DNA of 64,000 nucleotides from RPQJ01 sp963700045 (GCA_963700045.1 CAVOWK010000024.1:62001-126000); one strand, 5' to 3'; positions 25,473 to 37,046 are shown, counted from the first letter of the stretch. Translations and numbers: made by a program. The notes: a model not told the origin generated them from the letters alone.

Positions 25473-26147
25473 ATGCCCTATCTCTATCTCGTGCGCCACG
25501 GCCAGCCCGATTTCGCGGGCAACTACGATTCGATCACCGAACTCGGCGCGCGCCAGTCGACCTGGCTCGGCGAACACTTCGCCGCACGCGACCTGCGATT
25601 CGCCCGGGTGCTCGCGGGCACGCTGCAACGGCAGGTGTCGACCTGCGAACTCGTCATGAACGCACTCGATGGCCCGCGCGGCTTCACCCAGGACGCGCGC
25701 TTCAACGAGTACGACCACCTGTCCTTGCTGAGCTTCTTCGAAGGCGACCGCCTGCAGGCCATCAGGGCATCGGGCGACCGACGCGAGTACTTCGCGGCGA
25801 TCCGCAGTGCCATGCAGCAGTGGTCACGGCACGACGATGTCGTCGCGGGCGGCGAAAGCTGGGCTGAGTTCGGCGCCCGCATCCATGCGGGCATTGCCGC
25901 GGCGTGCGCAGGGCTCGGGCGCGACGACAACGTGCTGATCGTGACGTCCGGGGGCGTGATTGGCCGTTACACGTCGGAGGTGCTCGACGCGGGAGCGGAC
26001 GCGGCGATCCAGCTCAACCTGCAGATCCGCAACACCGGCGTGACGGAAGTGATCCGACCGCCATCGGGCAACGCCCGGCTGGTGTCGTTCAACGCGATCC
26101 CGCACCTGGAGCGCGCTGATCGCGTTGACGCGATCACGCATTCTTAG
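25473..26147 (+). CDS. Histidine phosphatase family protein
   Basis: Phosphoglycerate mutase-like fold, 224 residues. The phospho-accepting His is in YLVRHGQPDF at the N-terminus. Arg residues in AGTLQRQVST and an acidic FNEYDHLSLL follow. The second catalytic region reads VTSGGVIGRYT, with Ser where most members have His; this variant is common in a sub-branch of the family. The substrate is unknown. GGGAGG before the ATG is a strong ribosome site. Confidence 0.88.
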   Translation: MPYLYLVRHGQPDFAGNYDSITELGARQSTWLGEHFAARDLRFARVLAGTLQRQVSTCELVMNALDGPRGFTQDARFNEYDHLSLLSFFEGDRLQAIRASGDRREYFAAIRSAMQQWSRHDDVVAGGESWAEFGARIHAGIAAACAGLGRDDNVLIVTSGGVIGRYTSEVLDAGADAAIQLNLQIRNTGVTEVIRPPSGNARLVSFNAIPHLERADRVDAITHS

Positions 26148-26258
26148 GAAGGGCAGGAAGGGAAGGAAGGAAAGGAAGGTTAGGAAGGTTAGGAAGGGGT
26201 TTGATTCCGGCTGTCCTTCCTGACCTTCCTGCCCCTTCCTGCCCTTCCTACCCTTCCT
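26146..26258. repeat. GGAAGG purine tract and complementary pyrimidine tract
   Basis: About 55 nt made almost only of AGGAAGG units (26146-26200) is followed after 12 nt by about 45 nt of CCTTCCT units (26213-26258). Together they can fold into a long hairpin between two convergent genes, where it could act as a bidirectional terminator. Polypurine runs of this kind can also form triplex DNA. Confidence 0.8.
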
Positions 26259-27247
26259 CACCCTCCCTTGACCATCTCCACGAGCTTGCGCGTGTCGATC
26301 GTCTGCGCGGCCTGCTCGATCTGTGACTGGTATTGCGGGGCCATGCCACGCGCCTCGGCCAGCAGGGATGCAAAAGTCTGCTTGAGCGTCGCTGCATCGA
26401 GCGTGCGGCCGCCCGCGTAGTAACGCTGCGCCACGCGACCGATCGCGTACGTCGTGGCGAACGTGAGGCCCGAACTGGCTGCCTGCCGGCCGAGCGACCG
26501 ACCGAGGCCGCCGCCGAGGCCGCCGAGCAGCCCGCCCAGCAGCTTGCGTCCGAGTTGCTCGACGTACTGCGAGGTGAGGCCGACGCCGAGCGTGGCGATG
26601 AAATCCTTCGCGTTCGAACTGTCCATCTCGTAGCCGTACGCCTTGCCGATCCGGTACACGAGGCGCAGCTGCAACGGAATGATCGCCATCGACGCGATCG
26701 ACTCCGGCAGCAATTCGAGCGCCGCGTTGGTGATCGACGCGTTCATGATGGTCTTGTCCATTTCGGCGTCGCTGACGTTCGCTTTGCCGAGCACGGTGCC
26801 CGTGACGGCGTCGGCGCCGCCGCAGCCGTCTTCACACCTGCCGGGGCGGCAGTGACCGGCGGGCTCGACAGCAGCCTCCGCCATCGCACTGGCCTGCTGC
26901 GCGACGGACTCTGCTGCCGTCGTGGGTAACTGCAGCGCTGCGGCCAGCTGCGCCAGGAAAGCGGCTTCGGCCGGATTCTGCGAACCGTCGGAGCTGACGA
27001 CGCCAACGGCCATTTCGTAGGCGTACTGGCGCAGACCCTGCGTATCGAGCGGCTTTACGACCTCGGCAAGGTCGGGCCGCGCGAGCAGGACGTCGCGATA
27101 CAAGGCCGGCAGGTCGATGCTGGCCTCGGCCCCAAAGGCTTCCGCCAGTTTGCGAATCGACTCGCGTTCGCGTTCATCCTTGAGCCCGTCGGCGAACGCC
27201 GCCATCAGGGCCACCGTCAGAATCGATTTCGTCTGCTGGTTTTCCAT
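26258..27247 (-). CDS. TerB-like / DUF697-like membrane-associated protein
   Basis: A 329-residue protein from the ATG at 27247 (MENQQTKSILTVALMAAFAD). The N-terminal ~140 residues resemble a TerB/DUF533-type helical domain (MAAFADGLKDERERESIRKL, AYEMAVGVVSSDG). The C-terminal part, MNASITNAALELLPESIASM through QLRLVYRIGKAYGYE and a Gly-rich LLGGLLGGLGGGLG stretch, resembles DUF697 (YcjF-like). The linker near residues 140-160 (CRPGRCEDGCGG) is odd. The alternative frame gives a smooth Pro/Ala linker there, so two compensating indels are likely. Function is unknown, possibly stress-related. Confidence 0.72.
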   Translation of the reverse strand: MENQQTKSILTVALMAAFADGLKDERERESIRKLAEAFGAEASIDLPALYRDVLLARPDLAEVVKPLDTQGLRQYAYEMAVGVVSSDGSQNPAEAAFLAQLAAALQLPTTAAESVAQQASAMAEAAVEPAGHCRPGRCEDGCGGADAVTGTVLGKANVSDAEMDKTIMNASITNAALELLPESIASMAIIPLQLRLVYRIGKAYGYEMDSSNAKDFIATLGVGLTSQYVEQLGRKLLGGLLGGLGGGLGRSLGRQAASSGLTFATTYAIGRVAQRYYAGGRTLDAATLKQTFASLLAEARGMAPQYQSQIEQAAQTIDTRKLVEMVKGG

Positions 27248-27291
27248 GTCGCTCACGATATCTAGGGTTCGGAAGGTGCGGCGGATATCCC

Positions 27292-27319
27292 TGAAAACGA
27301 AAAACGCCCCTTTGGGCGC
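27292..27319 (-). terminator. Terminator downstream of tRNA-Pro
   Basis: On the minus strand GCGCCC, loop AAAG, GGGCGT and two T-runs form a Rho-independent terminator about 20 nt after the tRNA 3' end. Confidence 0.75.
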
Positions 27320-27340
27320 TTCATAAGTGTCTGTTTTTAT

Positions 27341-27417
27341 TGGTCGGAGCGAGAGGATTCGAACCTCCGACCCCTTGCACCCCATGCAAGTGCGCTACCA
27401 GACTGCGCCACGCTCCG
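27341..27417 (-). tRNA. tRNA-Pro (GGG)
   Basis: A 77 nt cloverleaf with an encoded CCA end. The acceptor CGGAGCG pairs with CGCTCCG, the T-loop is GGTTCGAATC, and the anticodon arm CTTGC-ATGGGGT-GCAAG reads anticodon GGG. It lies downstream of merR, as in many gammaproteobacteria. Confidence 0.97.
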
Positions 27418-27444
27418 ACCGGGCGCGGATTATAGCCGAATTGC

Positions 27445-27801
27445 TCAGCGCCGCAGGATTTTGATCAGCTCTTCGAGTTCGACTCGCAGCTGGCGAGCAA
27501 GCTGGTGGGCCTGGGTGACGTCGTCGCGGGCTTCCTCGCCCTCGAGCCGATTGCGGGCGCCGCCGATCGTGAAACCCTGGTCGTAGAGCAGCGCGCGGAT
27601 CTGGCGAATCACCAGCACGTCCTGGCGCTGGTAATAGCGACGGTTGCCCCGGCGCTTGACCGGCTTGAGCTGCGGAAACTCCTGCTCCCAGTAACGCAGC
27701 ACGTGCGGCTTCACGCCGCACAGCTCGCTGACCTCACCAATGGTGAAGTAGCGCTTGCCCGGGATCGCCGGGAGTTCGTCGTTATTGCTGGGTTCCAGCA
27801 T
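27445..27801 (-). CDS. MerR-family transcriptional regulator (ihfA-adjacent type)
   Basis: A 118-residue protein with the MerR winged helix YFTIGEVSELCGVKPHVLRY, WEQEFPQLKPVKRRGNRRYY and a C-terminal coiled coil (LARQLRVELEELIKIL). No metal-binding cysteines occur at the C-terminus. This is the short MerR protein conserved next to ihfA; its regulon is unknown. Its first 20 bp overlap the end of ihfA. Confidence 0.92.
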   Translation of the reverse strand: MLEPSNNDELPAIPGKRYFTIGEVSELCGVKPHVLRYWEQEFPQLKPVKRRGNRRYYQRQDVLVIRQIRALLYDQGFTIGGARNRLEGEEARDDVTQAHQLARQLRVELEELIKILRR

Positions 27802-28081
27802 ACGCTTCCACGCGCGCCTTCAGTTTCTGGCCAGGACGGAAAGTCACGACGCGACGCGCGCTGATCGGAATCTCCTCTCCCGTCTTCGGGTTGCGACCCG
27901 GGCGCTGGTTCTTGCTGCGCAGGTCGAAGTTGCCGAAACCGGAGAGCTTGACCTGCTCGCCATGGGCGAGGGCCATCCGCAACTCTTCGAAGAACAGGTC
28001 GACGAGCTCGCGGGCCTCACGCTTGTTGAGGCCGAGCTGGTCGAACAATGCTTCTGCGATTTCCGCCTTGGTCAATGCCAT
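27782..28081 (-). CDS. ihfA: Integration host factor, alpha subunit
   Basis: DNA-bending nucleoid protein that works as a heterodimer with IhfB. MALTKAEIAEALFDQLGLNK, the beta-arm region KLSGFGNFDLRSKNQRPGRN and PKTGEEIPISARRVVTFRPG are family hallmarks. At 99 residues from the ATG at 28081 it equals E. coli IhfA in length. It lies 7 bp after pheT, in the usual order. Confidence 0.96.
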   Translation of the reverse strand: MALTKAEIAEALFDQLGLNKREARELVDLFFEELRMALAHGEQVKLSGFGNFDLRSKNQRPGRNPKTGEEIPISARRVVTFRPGQKLKARVEAYAGTQQ

Positions 28082-28088
28082 CTTTGTC

Positions 28089-30479
28089 TTATCGGTCTCG
28101 TATCGTGGCGGAGCACTCCCGCTCCAGGTCGGAGACGACCCTGGCCACGATGGCATCCGTCTCTTCGTCGGTAAGGGTGCGCGAAACATCCTGTAAATTC
28201 AAGCCTATCGCGACACTCTTGCGACCATTTTCGATGCCTGCGCCGCGGTAAATGTCGAACACCGTCGTGTCGCGCAGCACCGTCCCCGCGGCGTGCTGCA
28301 CGCAGTCGAGCAGTTTCTGCACGGGCACCGCTTCCTCGACGACGATCGCCAGGTCACGCCGCACCGCTGGAAATCGGGACACTTCGTGGAAATGCGGCAC
28401 CGAGGCGGCCATCGCGGTCGCGAGTTCGAGTTCGAAGACGATCGCTGAATATGTCAAATCGAGTCGGCGCTCGACGTCGGGATGCAGTCGGCCGATCCAA
28501 CCTGCGTGCGTTTCACCACGGCGGATCTCGGCCGTCTGGCCCGGATGCAACGCGGGGTGCTGGCCCGGCACGAAACGGAATTCGTTGACAGCAGCAGTCG
28601 CGCGCAGCAGCGCTTCGATGTCGGCACGCACGTCGAAGAAATCGACGGCTGTCTTGGGTGCGCCCCACTGCTCCGGCACGGCGGAACCCGCGGCGATCCC
28701 CGCGATGACCGGCACTTCATGCAGTGCACCGTCGTCACGGGCGACGATGAACTTGCGGCCGACCTCGAACAGGCGCACGCGCGGCTGCTGCCGGCGCTGG
28801 TTCGATGCGAGCGCCGCTGCAAGCCCCGGCCACAGCGAGGCCCGCATCGTTGCGAGCTCGGCGGAGATGGGATTGCTGAGCGTCAGGCTCGGCGCGCCGG
28901 GAGCGAACAGTTCCTGCTGGCCCGGCTCGATGAAACTGTACGTGATCGCCTCGAAATAACCGCGCTGGACGAGCATGTCGGCGGCCGCATCGCCATGAAT
29001 GCGCGTCTCCGTAACCGCGGGGATTGGTTGCCGTGCCGGCTGCACCGTTTCTGGAATGCGATCGAACCCGTGCGTGCGCGCGATCTCCTCGATCAGGTCC
29101 TCCTCGATCGCGATGTCGAAGCGCCAGGTCGGCGGCGTCACGCGCCACGCATGTCGGGCTGCGCTCAAGCTTCATGCCGAGGCCCGTCAGCATCGACGCC
29201 ATCGTCGCATCACTGATGTCGGCTCCGATGACACGGCGTGCACGCTCTGGGCGCAGCGGGACGGCCACGCGCGGTGGCATCTCGGCAGCAAGTTCGGCCA
29301 GTTGCGTCGGGCCGGGCACGCCACCCGCGCAGGCGCACAACAGGGCCGTCGCGCGCTCGATCGCGCGTTCCTGCAACGTGGGATCGACGCCGCGCTCGAA
29401 GCGCTGCGAGGCGTCGGTGACCAGGCCATAGCGACGGCCACGGCCTGCGATCGCATCGGGCAGGAAGAACGCGACTTCGAGCAGGACGTCGGTGGTGTCG
29501 TCGCCTATACCTGAGTGGTCGCCGCCCATCACGCCTGCAAGACCCAGCGCCTTGTCGCGATCGGCAATGACGAGCACCGATTCGTCCATCGCGATCTCGC
29601 GGCCGTCGAGGAGTTTCAGCGTCTCCCCTGCCCGCGCGCGACGCACGACGATGCCGCCGGCCAGTTCGCGCAAGTCGTATGCATGCAGCGGCTGGCCGAG
29701 TTCGAGCATCACGTAGTTGGTGACGTCGACCGCCGCGCTGATCGGACGCAGGCCGGCACGACGCAGGCGTTCCTGCATCCACGCGGGCGCCTTCGCGCAG
29801 CGGATTCAGGCCACGGATCACGCGCGATGCGAAGCGCACGCAGCCCGCACCCGCGGTCAAGTCGACCGGGAAGGCTCGCGCTGGATGCGGCAGGCACGGC
29901 GGCCAGGGTCGGACCCGTGAGCGCCTGCCCGGTCAGCGCGGCGACTTCACGCGCGATGCCGAGGATGCTCATGCAATCGCCGCGGTTCGGCGTGAGGTTG
30001 ACTTCGAGGATCGTGTCGTCGAGACCCAGCGCGTCGATCAGCCTCGCCCCGGTCGTGGTGTCCGCAGGCAATTCGAGCAGTCCGACGGCGTCTTCGGACA
30101 GCGCGAGTTCGCGTGCCGAGCAGAGCATGCCGAACGACTCGACGCCGCGCAGCCTGGCCTGCTTGATCTCCATGCCGCCCGGCAGCTTCGCGCCGACGGT
30201 GGCGAGCGGCGCCTTCATGCCCGCACGCGCATTGGGCGCGCCGCAGACGATCTGCACGGTCTCCGATCCGGTATTCACCTGGCACACGCTCAGCGTGTCG
30301 GCGTTGGGGTGCTTCACGCGCTCGACGATCTCGCCGACGATCACGCCGGGCAGCGGTGGCGCCGCCGCTTCGACGCCCTCGATCTCGAGGCCCGCCATCG
30401 TCAGCCGCGCGGCGAGTTCCTTCGGCGCGGGCAGCGGCCCACCGATCCATTCGCTCAACCATTGCAGACTGATGCGCAT
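28089..30479 (-). CDS. pheT: Phenylalanine-tRNA ligase beta subunit (three frameshifts)
   Basis: Large subunit of the alpha2-beta2 synthetase charging tRNA-Phe. MRISLQWLSEWIGGPLP and the tRNA-binding EMAP-like domain (VKHPNADTLSVCQVNTG) start the protein. AAVDVTNYVMLELGQPLHA is the B3/B4 editing region, and the C-terminal anticodon-binding domain ends SRFPAVRRDLAIVVEE and IYRGAGIENGRKSVAIGLNL. Frame changes are needed near 29875, 29803 and 29153; across them the sequence continues without loss. Restored length (about 797) is normal. The gene is essential, so the shifts are almost surely assembly errors. Confidence 0.94.
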
Positions 30480-30493
30480 CGTCGGTTACCGGG

Positions 30494-31528
30494 TCAACCG
30501 AACTGCCGCAGGAAGCGCAGGTCGTTCTCGAAGTAGAGGCGGATGTCGTTGACGCTGTAACGCAGCATCGTCAGGCGCTCGATGCCCATGCCGAACGCGT
30601 AACCGGTGTAGCGCTCGGGATCGATGCCCACGTTGCGCAGCACGTTGGGATGCACCATGCCGCAGCCCGCGACCTCGAGCCAGCCCGTCTGCTTGCAGAC
30701 GCGGCAACCCGCGCCGCTGCAGAACACGCACTCGATGTCGACCTCGGCCGAGGGTTCGGTGAACGGAAAGTACGACGGCCGGAAGCGGATGCCGAGATCG
30801 CGCTCGAAATACTGCTGCATGAACTCGTGCAGCACCGACTTGAGGTTGGCGAAACTCACGCCGTCGTCGACGACCAGGCCTTCGACCTGGTGGAACATCG
30901 GCGTGTGGGTCATGTCGGAATCGCAGCGGTAGACGCGCCCCGGCATGATCATGCGCAGCGGCGGCTTGTCGCGCAGCATCGCTCGCACCTGCACGGGCGA
31001 CGTGTGCGTGCGCAGCAGGCGGCCGTCCGGAAAATAGAACGTGTCGTGCATCGCGCGCGCCGGATGGTTCGCGGGGATGTTGAGCGCCTCGAAGTTGTGC
31101 CAGTCGTCCTCGACTTCGGGGCCTTCTTCGACCGAGAACCCGGCATTGCGGAAGATGGTCTCGATGCGACGGCGCGTGCGGCTCACCGGGTGCAGGCCGC
31201 CGGGCTGCTGGCCGCGACCGGGTTGCGTCACATCGATGCGCCCCGCGGCGAGCTTGCGTTCGAGTTCGAGGCCGTCGAGCTCCGACTTGCGCGCCTCGAA
31301 CGCGGCACCGATCTCGTCACGAACCGCGTTGATCCGGGCGCCCGCGGCTTTGCGTTCGTCCGGTGCCAGTGCGCCCAGCGATTTCAATTGCGCCGTGATC
31401 GCGCCTTTCTTGCCGAACAGTTCGACCTTGAGCGCTTCCAGTTCCGCGAGGCTCGCGCAGGCCGCAACCCGCACCCGGGCGTCTGCCGCCAGGGCGTCGA
31501 GGCCGAGGGTCGTGGTCGTGTCGCTCAT
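30494..31528 (-). CDS. pheS: Phenylalanine-tRNA ligase alpha subunit
   Basis: Catalytic subunit, class II synthetase fold, 344 residues. An N-terminal coiled coil (about residues 20-90) is followed by the catalytic core. GFSVEEGPEVEDDWHNFEAL, AMHDTFYF, HTSPVQVRAM (motif 2 region), GRVYRCDSD, FHQVEGLVVD and AFGMGIERLTMLRY (motif 3) are all present. FCSGAGCRVCKQTGWLEV is a Cys-rich insertion seen in many PheS. It sits 14 bp before pheT. Confidence 0.97.
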   Translation of the reverse strand: MSDTTTTLGLDALAADARVRVAACASLAELEALKVELFGKKGAITAQLKSLGALAPDERKAAGARINAVRDEIGAAFEARKSELDGLELERKLAAGRIDVTQPGRGQQPGGLHPVSRTRRRIETIFRNAGFSVEEGPEVEDDWHNFEALNIPANHPARAMHDTFYFPDGRLLRTHTSPVQVRAMLRDKPPLRMIMPGRVYRCDSDMTHTPMFHQVEGLVVDDGVSFANLKSVLHEFMQQYFERDLGIRFRPSYFPFTEPSAEVDIECVFCSGAGCRVCKQTGWLEVAGCGMVHPNVLRNVGIDPERYTGYAFGMGIERLTMLRYSVNDIRLYFENDLRFLRQFG

Positions 31529-31537
31529 CGTGAAATT

Positions 31538-31586
31538 GGGGAGGCTCCCCTATTTTCCGGCGGGCGGAAAATAGGGGAGCCTCCCC
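31538..31586. repeat. Perfect 22 bp inverted repeat between rplT and pheS
   Basis: GGGGAGGCTCCCCTATTTTC plus two bases (31538-31559) and its exact complement (31565-31586) flank a 5 nt loop. Each arm itself holds the GGGGAGGCTCCCC palindrome. Lying inside a same-strand operon, the hairpin may cause partial termination or RNA processing between rplT and pheS; it could also be a dispersed intergenic repeat. Confidence 0.8.
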
Positions 31587-31592
31587 TATTTC

Positions 31593-31958
31593 TTACTCGG
31601 CGGCCGGGAGGCTCTTCTTGGCCTGCTCGACGATCTTGCCGAACGCCTCGATGTCGTGCACCGCCAGGTCCGCGAGGAGCTTGCGATCGATCTCGAGGCC
31701 CGCGGCCTTGAGGCCCGCCATCAGCCGGCTGTACGACATCTCGAACATGCGGGCGCCCGCGTTGATGCGAGTGATCCACAGCGCGCGGAAATCACGCTTC
31801 TTCGCCTTGCGATCGCGGTAGGCGTACTGGCCGGCCTTGATGACCGCCTGCTTCGCCGTGCGATACACCTTGCGGCGTGCGTTGTAGTAACCCTTCGCCT
31901 TGGCGAGGACCTTCTTGTGCCGGCGTCCAGCGATGACGCCACGTTTAACTCGTGCCAT
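31593..31958 (-). CDS. rplT: 50S ribosomal protein L20
   Basis: rRNA-binding assembly protein of the large subunit, 121 residues. MARVKRGVIAGRRHKKVLAK, RRKVYRTAKQAVIKAGQYAY and DFRALWITRINAGAR are invariant family blocks. In relatives L20 represses its own operon by binding the rpmI leader; no such site was verified here. It follows rpmI by 8 bp. Confidence 0.98.
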   Translation of the reverse strand: MARVKRGVIAGRRHKKVLAKAKGYYNARRKVYRTAKQAVIKAGQYAYRDRKAKKRDFRALWITRINAGARMFEMSYSRLMAGLKAAGLEIDRKLLADLAVHDIEAFGKIVEQAKKSLPAAE

Positions 31959-31966
31959 GGGTCACC

Positions 31967-32161
31967 TCAGGCGTGGGGCAGCAATTGTTCGAGACGGACG
32001 AGATCCTGCTTGGCGACCATGGTGGTGCCGCGCAGATTCCGCTTCCGCTTGCTCGACTTCTTGGTGAGGATGTGTCGCTTCTGCGACTGGCCGCGCTTGA
32101 AGCCTTTCGCCGTCTTGCGAAAACGCTTGGCCGCGGCCCGGTTGGTCTTCAACTTGGGCAT
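31967..32161 (-). CDS. rpmI: 50S ribosomal protein L35
   Basis: Small basic ribosomal protein of 64 residues, beginning MPKLKTNRAAAKRFRKTAKG and containing KKSSKRKRNLRGTTMV. Located between infC and rplT, as expected. Confidence 0.98.
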   Translation of the reverse strand: MPKLKTNRAAAKRFRKTAKGFKRGQSQKRHILTKKSSKRKRNLRGTTMVAKQDLVRLEQLLPHA

Positions 32162-32244
32162 GTAACAACTCCTGATTTTTGATAGCCCGTTTCACCTCGG
32201 CCTTGCGGCTTCGGATCGAAGGCGAAAGGCGGCCGAAACCGCCC

Positions 32245-32778
32245 TTACTTCTTTTTTGGCGCGAGCATCATGACCATCTGCCGGCCTTCCATCAGCGGAT
32301 GCTGCTCGACCACCGCCATTCCGGCGAGGTCTTGCTGCAAACGCATCAGCATCTGCCGACCGAGGTCCGTGTGCGCCATCTCTCGGCCACGGAAACGCAA
32401 TGTCACCTTGGCCTTGTCCCCTTCCTCGAAAAAGCGAATCAGATTCCTGAGCTTGATCTGATAATCGCCTTCGTCGGTTCCAGGGCGAAACTTCACTTCC
32501 TTGATCTGTATCTGTTTCTGCTTCTTCTTCGCGATCGCGGCTTTCTTGTTCGTCTCGAACTGGAACTTGCCGAAATCGATGATCCGGCACACCGGCGGTT
32601 CCGCCATCGGCGAAACTTCGATGAGATCGAGCTCCTGCGCGGCGGCCATTTCGAGCGCCTCGAAGCGTGTCATCACCCCGACTTGTTCACCGTCCGCGCC
32701 GATGACGCGAAGTTGCGGGGCCGTGATCTCGTGGTTGCGCCGGATGCGCTTGGTCGTTGGAGCAGTGATGCGATCAAT
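32245..32778 (-). CDS. infC: Translation initiation factor IF-3; ATT start
   Basis: Prevents premature subunit joining and proofreads the start codon. IRRNHEITAPQLRVIGADG, AQELDLIEVSPMAEPPVCRI, DFGKFQFE, EVKFRPGTDEGDYQIKLRNL and KAKVTLRFRGREMAHTDLG match both IF-3 domains. The first plausible initiator is ATT at 32778, overlapping the thrS stop. AUU starts are the known autoregulatory feature of infC. An ATG at 32676 is inside the conserved N-terminal domain and would truncate it. From ATT the protein is 177 residues, the family norm. Confidence 0.93.
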   Translation of the reverse strand: MDRITAPTTKRIRRNHEITAPQLRVIGADGEQVGVMTRFEALEMAAAQELDLIEVSPMAEPPVCRIIDFGKFQFETNKKAAIAKKKQKQIQIKEVKFRPGTDEGDYQIKLRNLIRFFEEGDKAKVTLRFRGREMAHTDLGRQMLMRLQQDLAGMAVVEQHPLMEGRQMVMMLAPKKK

Positions 32779-34706
32779 CCTCTAAAGCTAAAACAGTACG
32801 GCCGCGGCTCACGACTTCATCGACAAGCCTCGCGCCGAGGGTTTCCAGTCCCATCGACCCGAGGTCCTTGCCGCTGCGCGTGCGCACGGCCAACGAGTTG
32901 GACCCTGACTCGCGGTCGCCCGCGACCAGCAGGTACGGGACCCGCTGCAGGGTGTGTTCGCGGATTTTAAAGCCGACTTTCTCGTTTCGCAAATCCATTT
33001 CGACCCGAAGCCCCTGATTTTTCAGGAATTCGGTCGCCTTGCGCACGTAATCTGCCTGTCCGTCCGTGATATTCATCACCACCGCCTGCACCGGCGCGAG
33101 CCAGGTCGGGAACTTTCCGGCGTGATTTTCGATGAGAATCCCCAGGAAACGCTCCATGGAGCCCAGGATGGCCCGGTGCAGCATGACGGGCCGGTGCACC
33201 GCCCCGTCCTCGCCGACGTACTCGGCACCCAGGCGCTCCGGCAGCACGAAATCGACCTGCAGGGTGCCGCACTGCCAGTCCCGGCCAATGGCGTCCCGCA
33301 GCACGAACTCCAGCTTGGGGCCGTAGAAAGCGCCCTCCCCCGGGTTCAGCGTGTATTCGAGGCCCGCGGTCTCGACCGCCGCCTTGAGGGCGGCTTCGGC
33401 CTTGTCCCAGGTGGCGTCGGTGCCGGCGCGCTTGGCCGGTCGGTCCGAGAACTTGACGCTCACTTCCTCGAACCCGAAATCCTTGTAGACGCTCATGCAG
33501 CAGGTCGCAGAACGCGACCGTCTCGGCGTTGACCTGGTCTTCGGTGCAGAAGATGTGCGCGTCGTCCTGCGTGAACGCCCGCACGCGCATCAGGCCGTGC
33601 AGCGAACCCGAAGGCTCGTTGCGATGGCACGAACCGAACTCCGCGATGCGCAGCGGCAGGTCGCGGTACGACTTGATGCCCTGCCGATAGATGAGCACGT
33701 GCCCCGGGCAGTTCATCGGCTTGACCGCGAGGACGCGATCCTCGGATTCGGCGATGAACATGTTGGGCCGGTAGTTTTCCCAGTGCCCCGACTTCTCCCA
33801 CAGCACGCGATCGAGCAGCTGCGGCGTCTTGACCTCGACGTAGCCGGATTGCTCGAGGCGCCCACGCATGTACGCCTCGACGGTGCGCCAGAGCGTGTGG
33901 CCCTTCGGGTGCCAGAACACGCTGCCCACCGCCTCTTCCTGCGTGTGGAACAGGCCGAGGTCGCGGCCGACGCGGCGATGGTCGCGCTTCTCGGCTTCCT
34001 CGAGGCGCGTCAGGTACGCCTTCAGCGCCTTCTCGTCCGCCCACGCGGTGCCGTAGATGCGCTGGAGCATTGCGTTCTTCGAGTCGCCGCGCCAGTAGGC
34101 GCCCGCGACCTTCATCAGCTTGAACGCGCCGAGCTTGCCGGTGCTGGGCACGTGCGGACCGCGGCACAGGTCGAACCAGTCGCCCTGCCCGTACAGGCTG
34201 ATGTCTTCGTTCGCGGGGATGGCTGCGATGATCTCGGCCTTGTAGTGCTCGCCGAGCTGCTTGAACGTCTCGACCGCCTCGTCGCGCGGCATGAGCTTGC
34301 GCTCGACCTTGAGGTCGGCCTTGGCGAGCTCGTGCATCTTCGCTTCGAACTTCGCCAGGTCTTCCGGCGTGAAAGGCCGGCTGAAGGCGAAGTCGTAATA
34401 GAAGCCGTCCTCGATCACGGGGCCGATGGTGACCTGCGCTTCGGGGTACACGGCCTGCACGGCCTGCGCGAGCAGGTGCGCCGTGGAGTGACGGATGATT
34501 TCGAGCCCGTCCGGGTCCTTGCCGGTGACGATAGAAACCTGCGCATCCCGGTCGAGGACGTGCGAGGTATCCACGAGCTTGCCGTCGACACGGCCGGCGA
34601 GCGCGGCCTTGGCGAGCCCCGCACCGATGCTCGCAGCGAGGCCTGCCACGGTCACGGGTTGTTCGAAACTGCGTTGGCTGCCGTCAGGCAGGGTGATGAC
34701 CGGCAT
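32774..34706 (-). CDS. thrS: Threonine-tRNA ligase (one frameshift)
   Basis: Class II synthetase. Domains in order: TGS (MPVITLPDGSQRSFEQPVTV), editing domain (IIRHSTAHLLAQAVQAVYPE), catalytic core (MFIAESEDRVLAVKPMNCPG, FGSCHRNEPSGSLHGLMRVR, FTQDDAHIFC) and the anticodon-binding domain (ITDGQADYVRKATEFLKNQG). The frame changes near 33495: after VAFCDLL one extra C must be dropped to reach MSVYKDFGFEEVSVKF. Restored length is about 643. The ATG at 34706 is preferred over an upstream TTG (34724) because families begin MPVITLPDG; GGGA precedes it. Confidence 0.95.
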
Positions 34707-34753
34707 CGTCTTTGGTCCCGTCAAGATTCACGATGACCCAGGTGCCGGGATCG

Positions 34754-34828
34754 TGGTGGGCGCACGTGGGATCGAACCACGGACCCCTACCATGTCAAGG
34801 TAGTGCTCTACCGCTGAGCTATGCGCCC
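34754..34828 (-). tRNA. tRNA-Val (GAC)
   Basis: 75 nt including encoded CCA. The acceptor GGGCGCA pairs with TGCGCCC, the D-arm AGCTCAGCGGTAGAGC and T-loop GGTTCGATCC are present, and the anticodon arm CTACC-TTGACAT-GGTAG reads GAC. It is between uvrB and thrS on the same strand. Confidence 0.97.
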
Positions 34829-34859
34829 TCAAACGAGCCGCGGAGGATACAGGAAGGAA

Positions 34860-34926
34860 GGGGTTAGGGGATAGGGGTGGGGTAGTCGGAGGGCGCGAAC
34901 TAGTTCGCCCAAGACCCCTATCCCCT

Positions 34927-34927
<1 letters not shown>
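34860..34927. repeat. G-quadruplex-forming tract within a nested hairpin after uvrB
   Basis: On the plus strand four G4 runs with 3, 3 and 1 nt loops (34860-34882) meet the canonical quadruplex pattern. The 3' side, ACCCCTATCCCCT (about 34912-34925), is complementary to part of it, and an inner GGGCGCGAACTAGTTCGCCC stem lies between. The structure is just past the uvrB stop and may terminate uvrB. Confidence 0.65.
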
Positions 34928-36954
<2,027 letters not shown>

Positions 36955-36985
36955 CCGTCTGTGCCGCCGATCGGTGTCATCTGCC

Positions 36986-37014
36986 TTGGGAGGAACGCCA
37001 GATTAGCCTAAAAT
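36986..37014 (+). promoter_or_regulatory. Probable promoter of the aspartate aminotransferase gene
   Basis: TTGGGA (36986-36991), an exact 17 bp spacer and TAAAAT (37009-37014) form a good sigma-70 promoter between the divergent uvrB and aminotransferase genes. The start point would be about 25 nt before the GTG. Confidence 0.6.
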
Positions 37015-37046
37015 GCGCTGTCCATTTCATCCCACCGGAACCAACA

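Noticed and set aside
26146..26258. CRISPR array
   Set aside because: The repetition is a simple purine microsatellite with no regular repeat-spacer pattern. No CRISPR-like array was found anywhere in the window.
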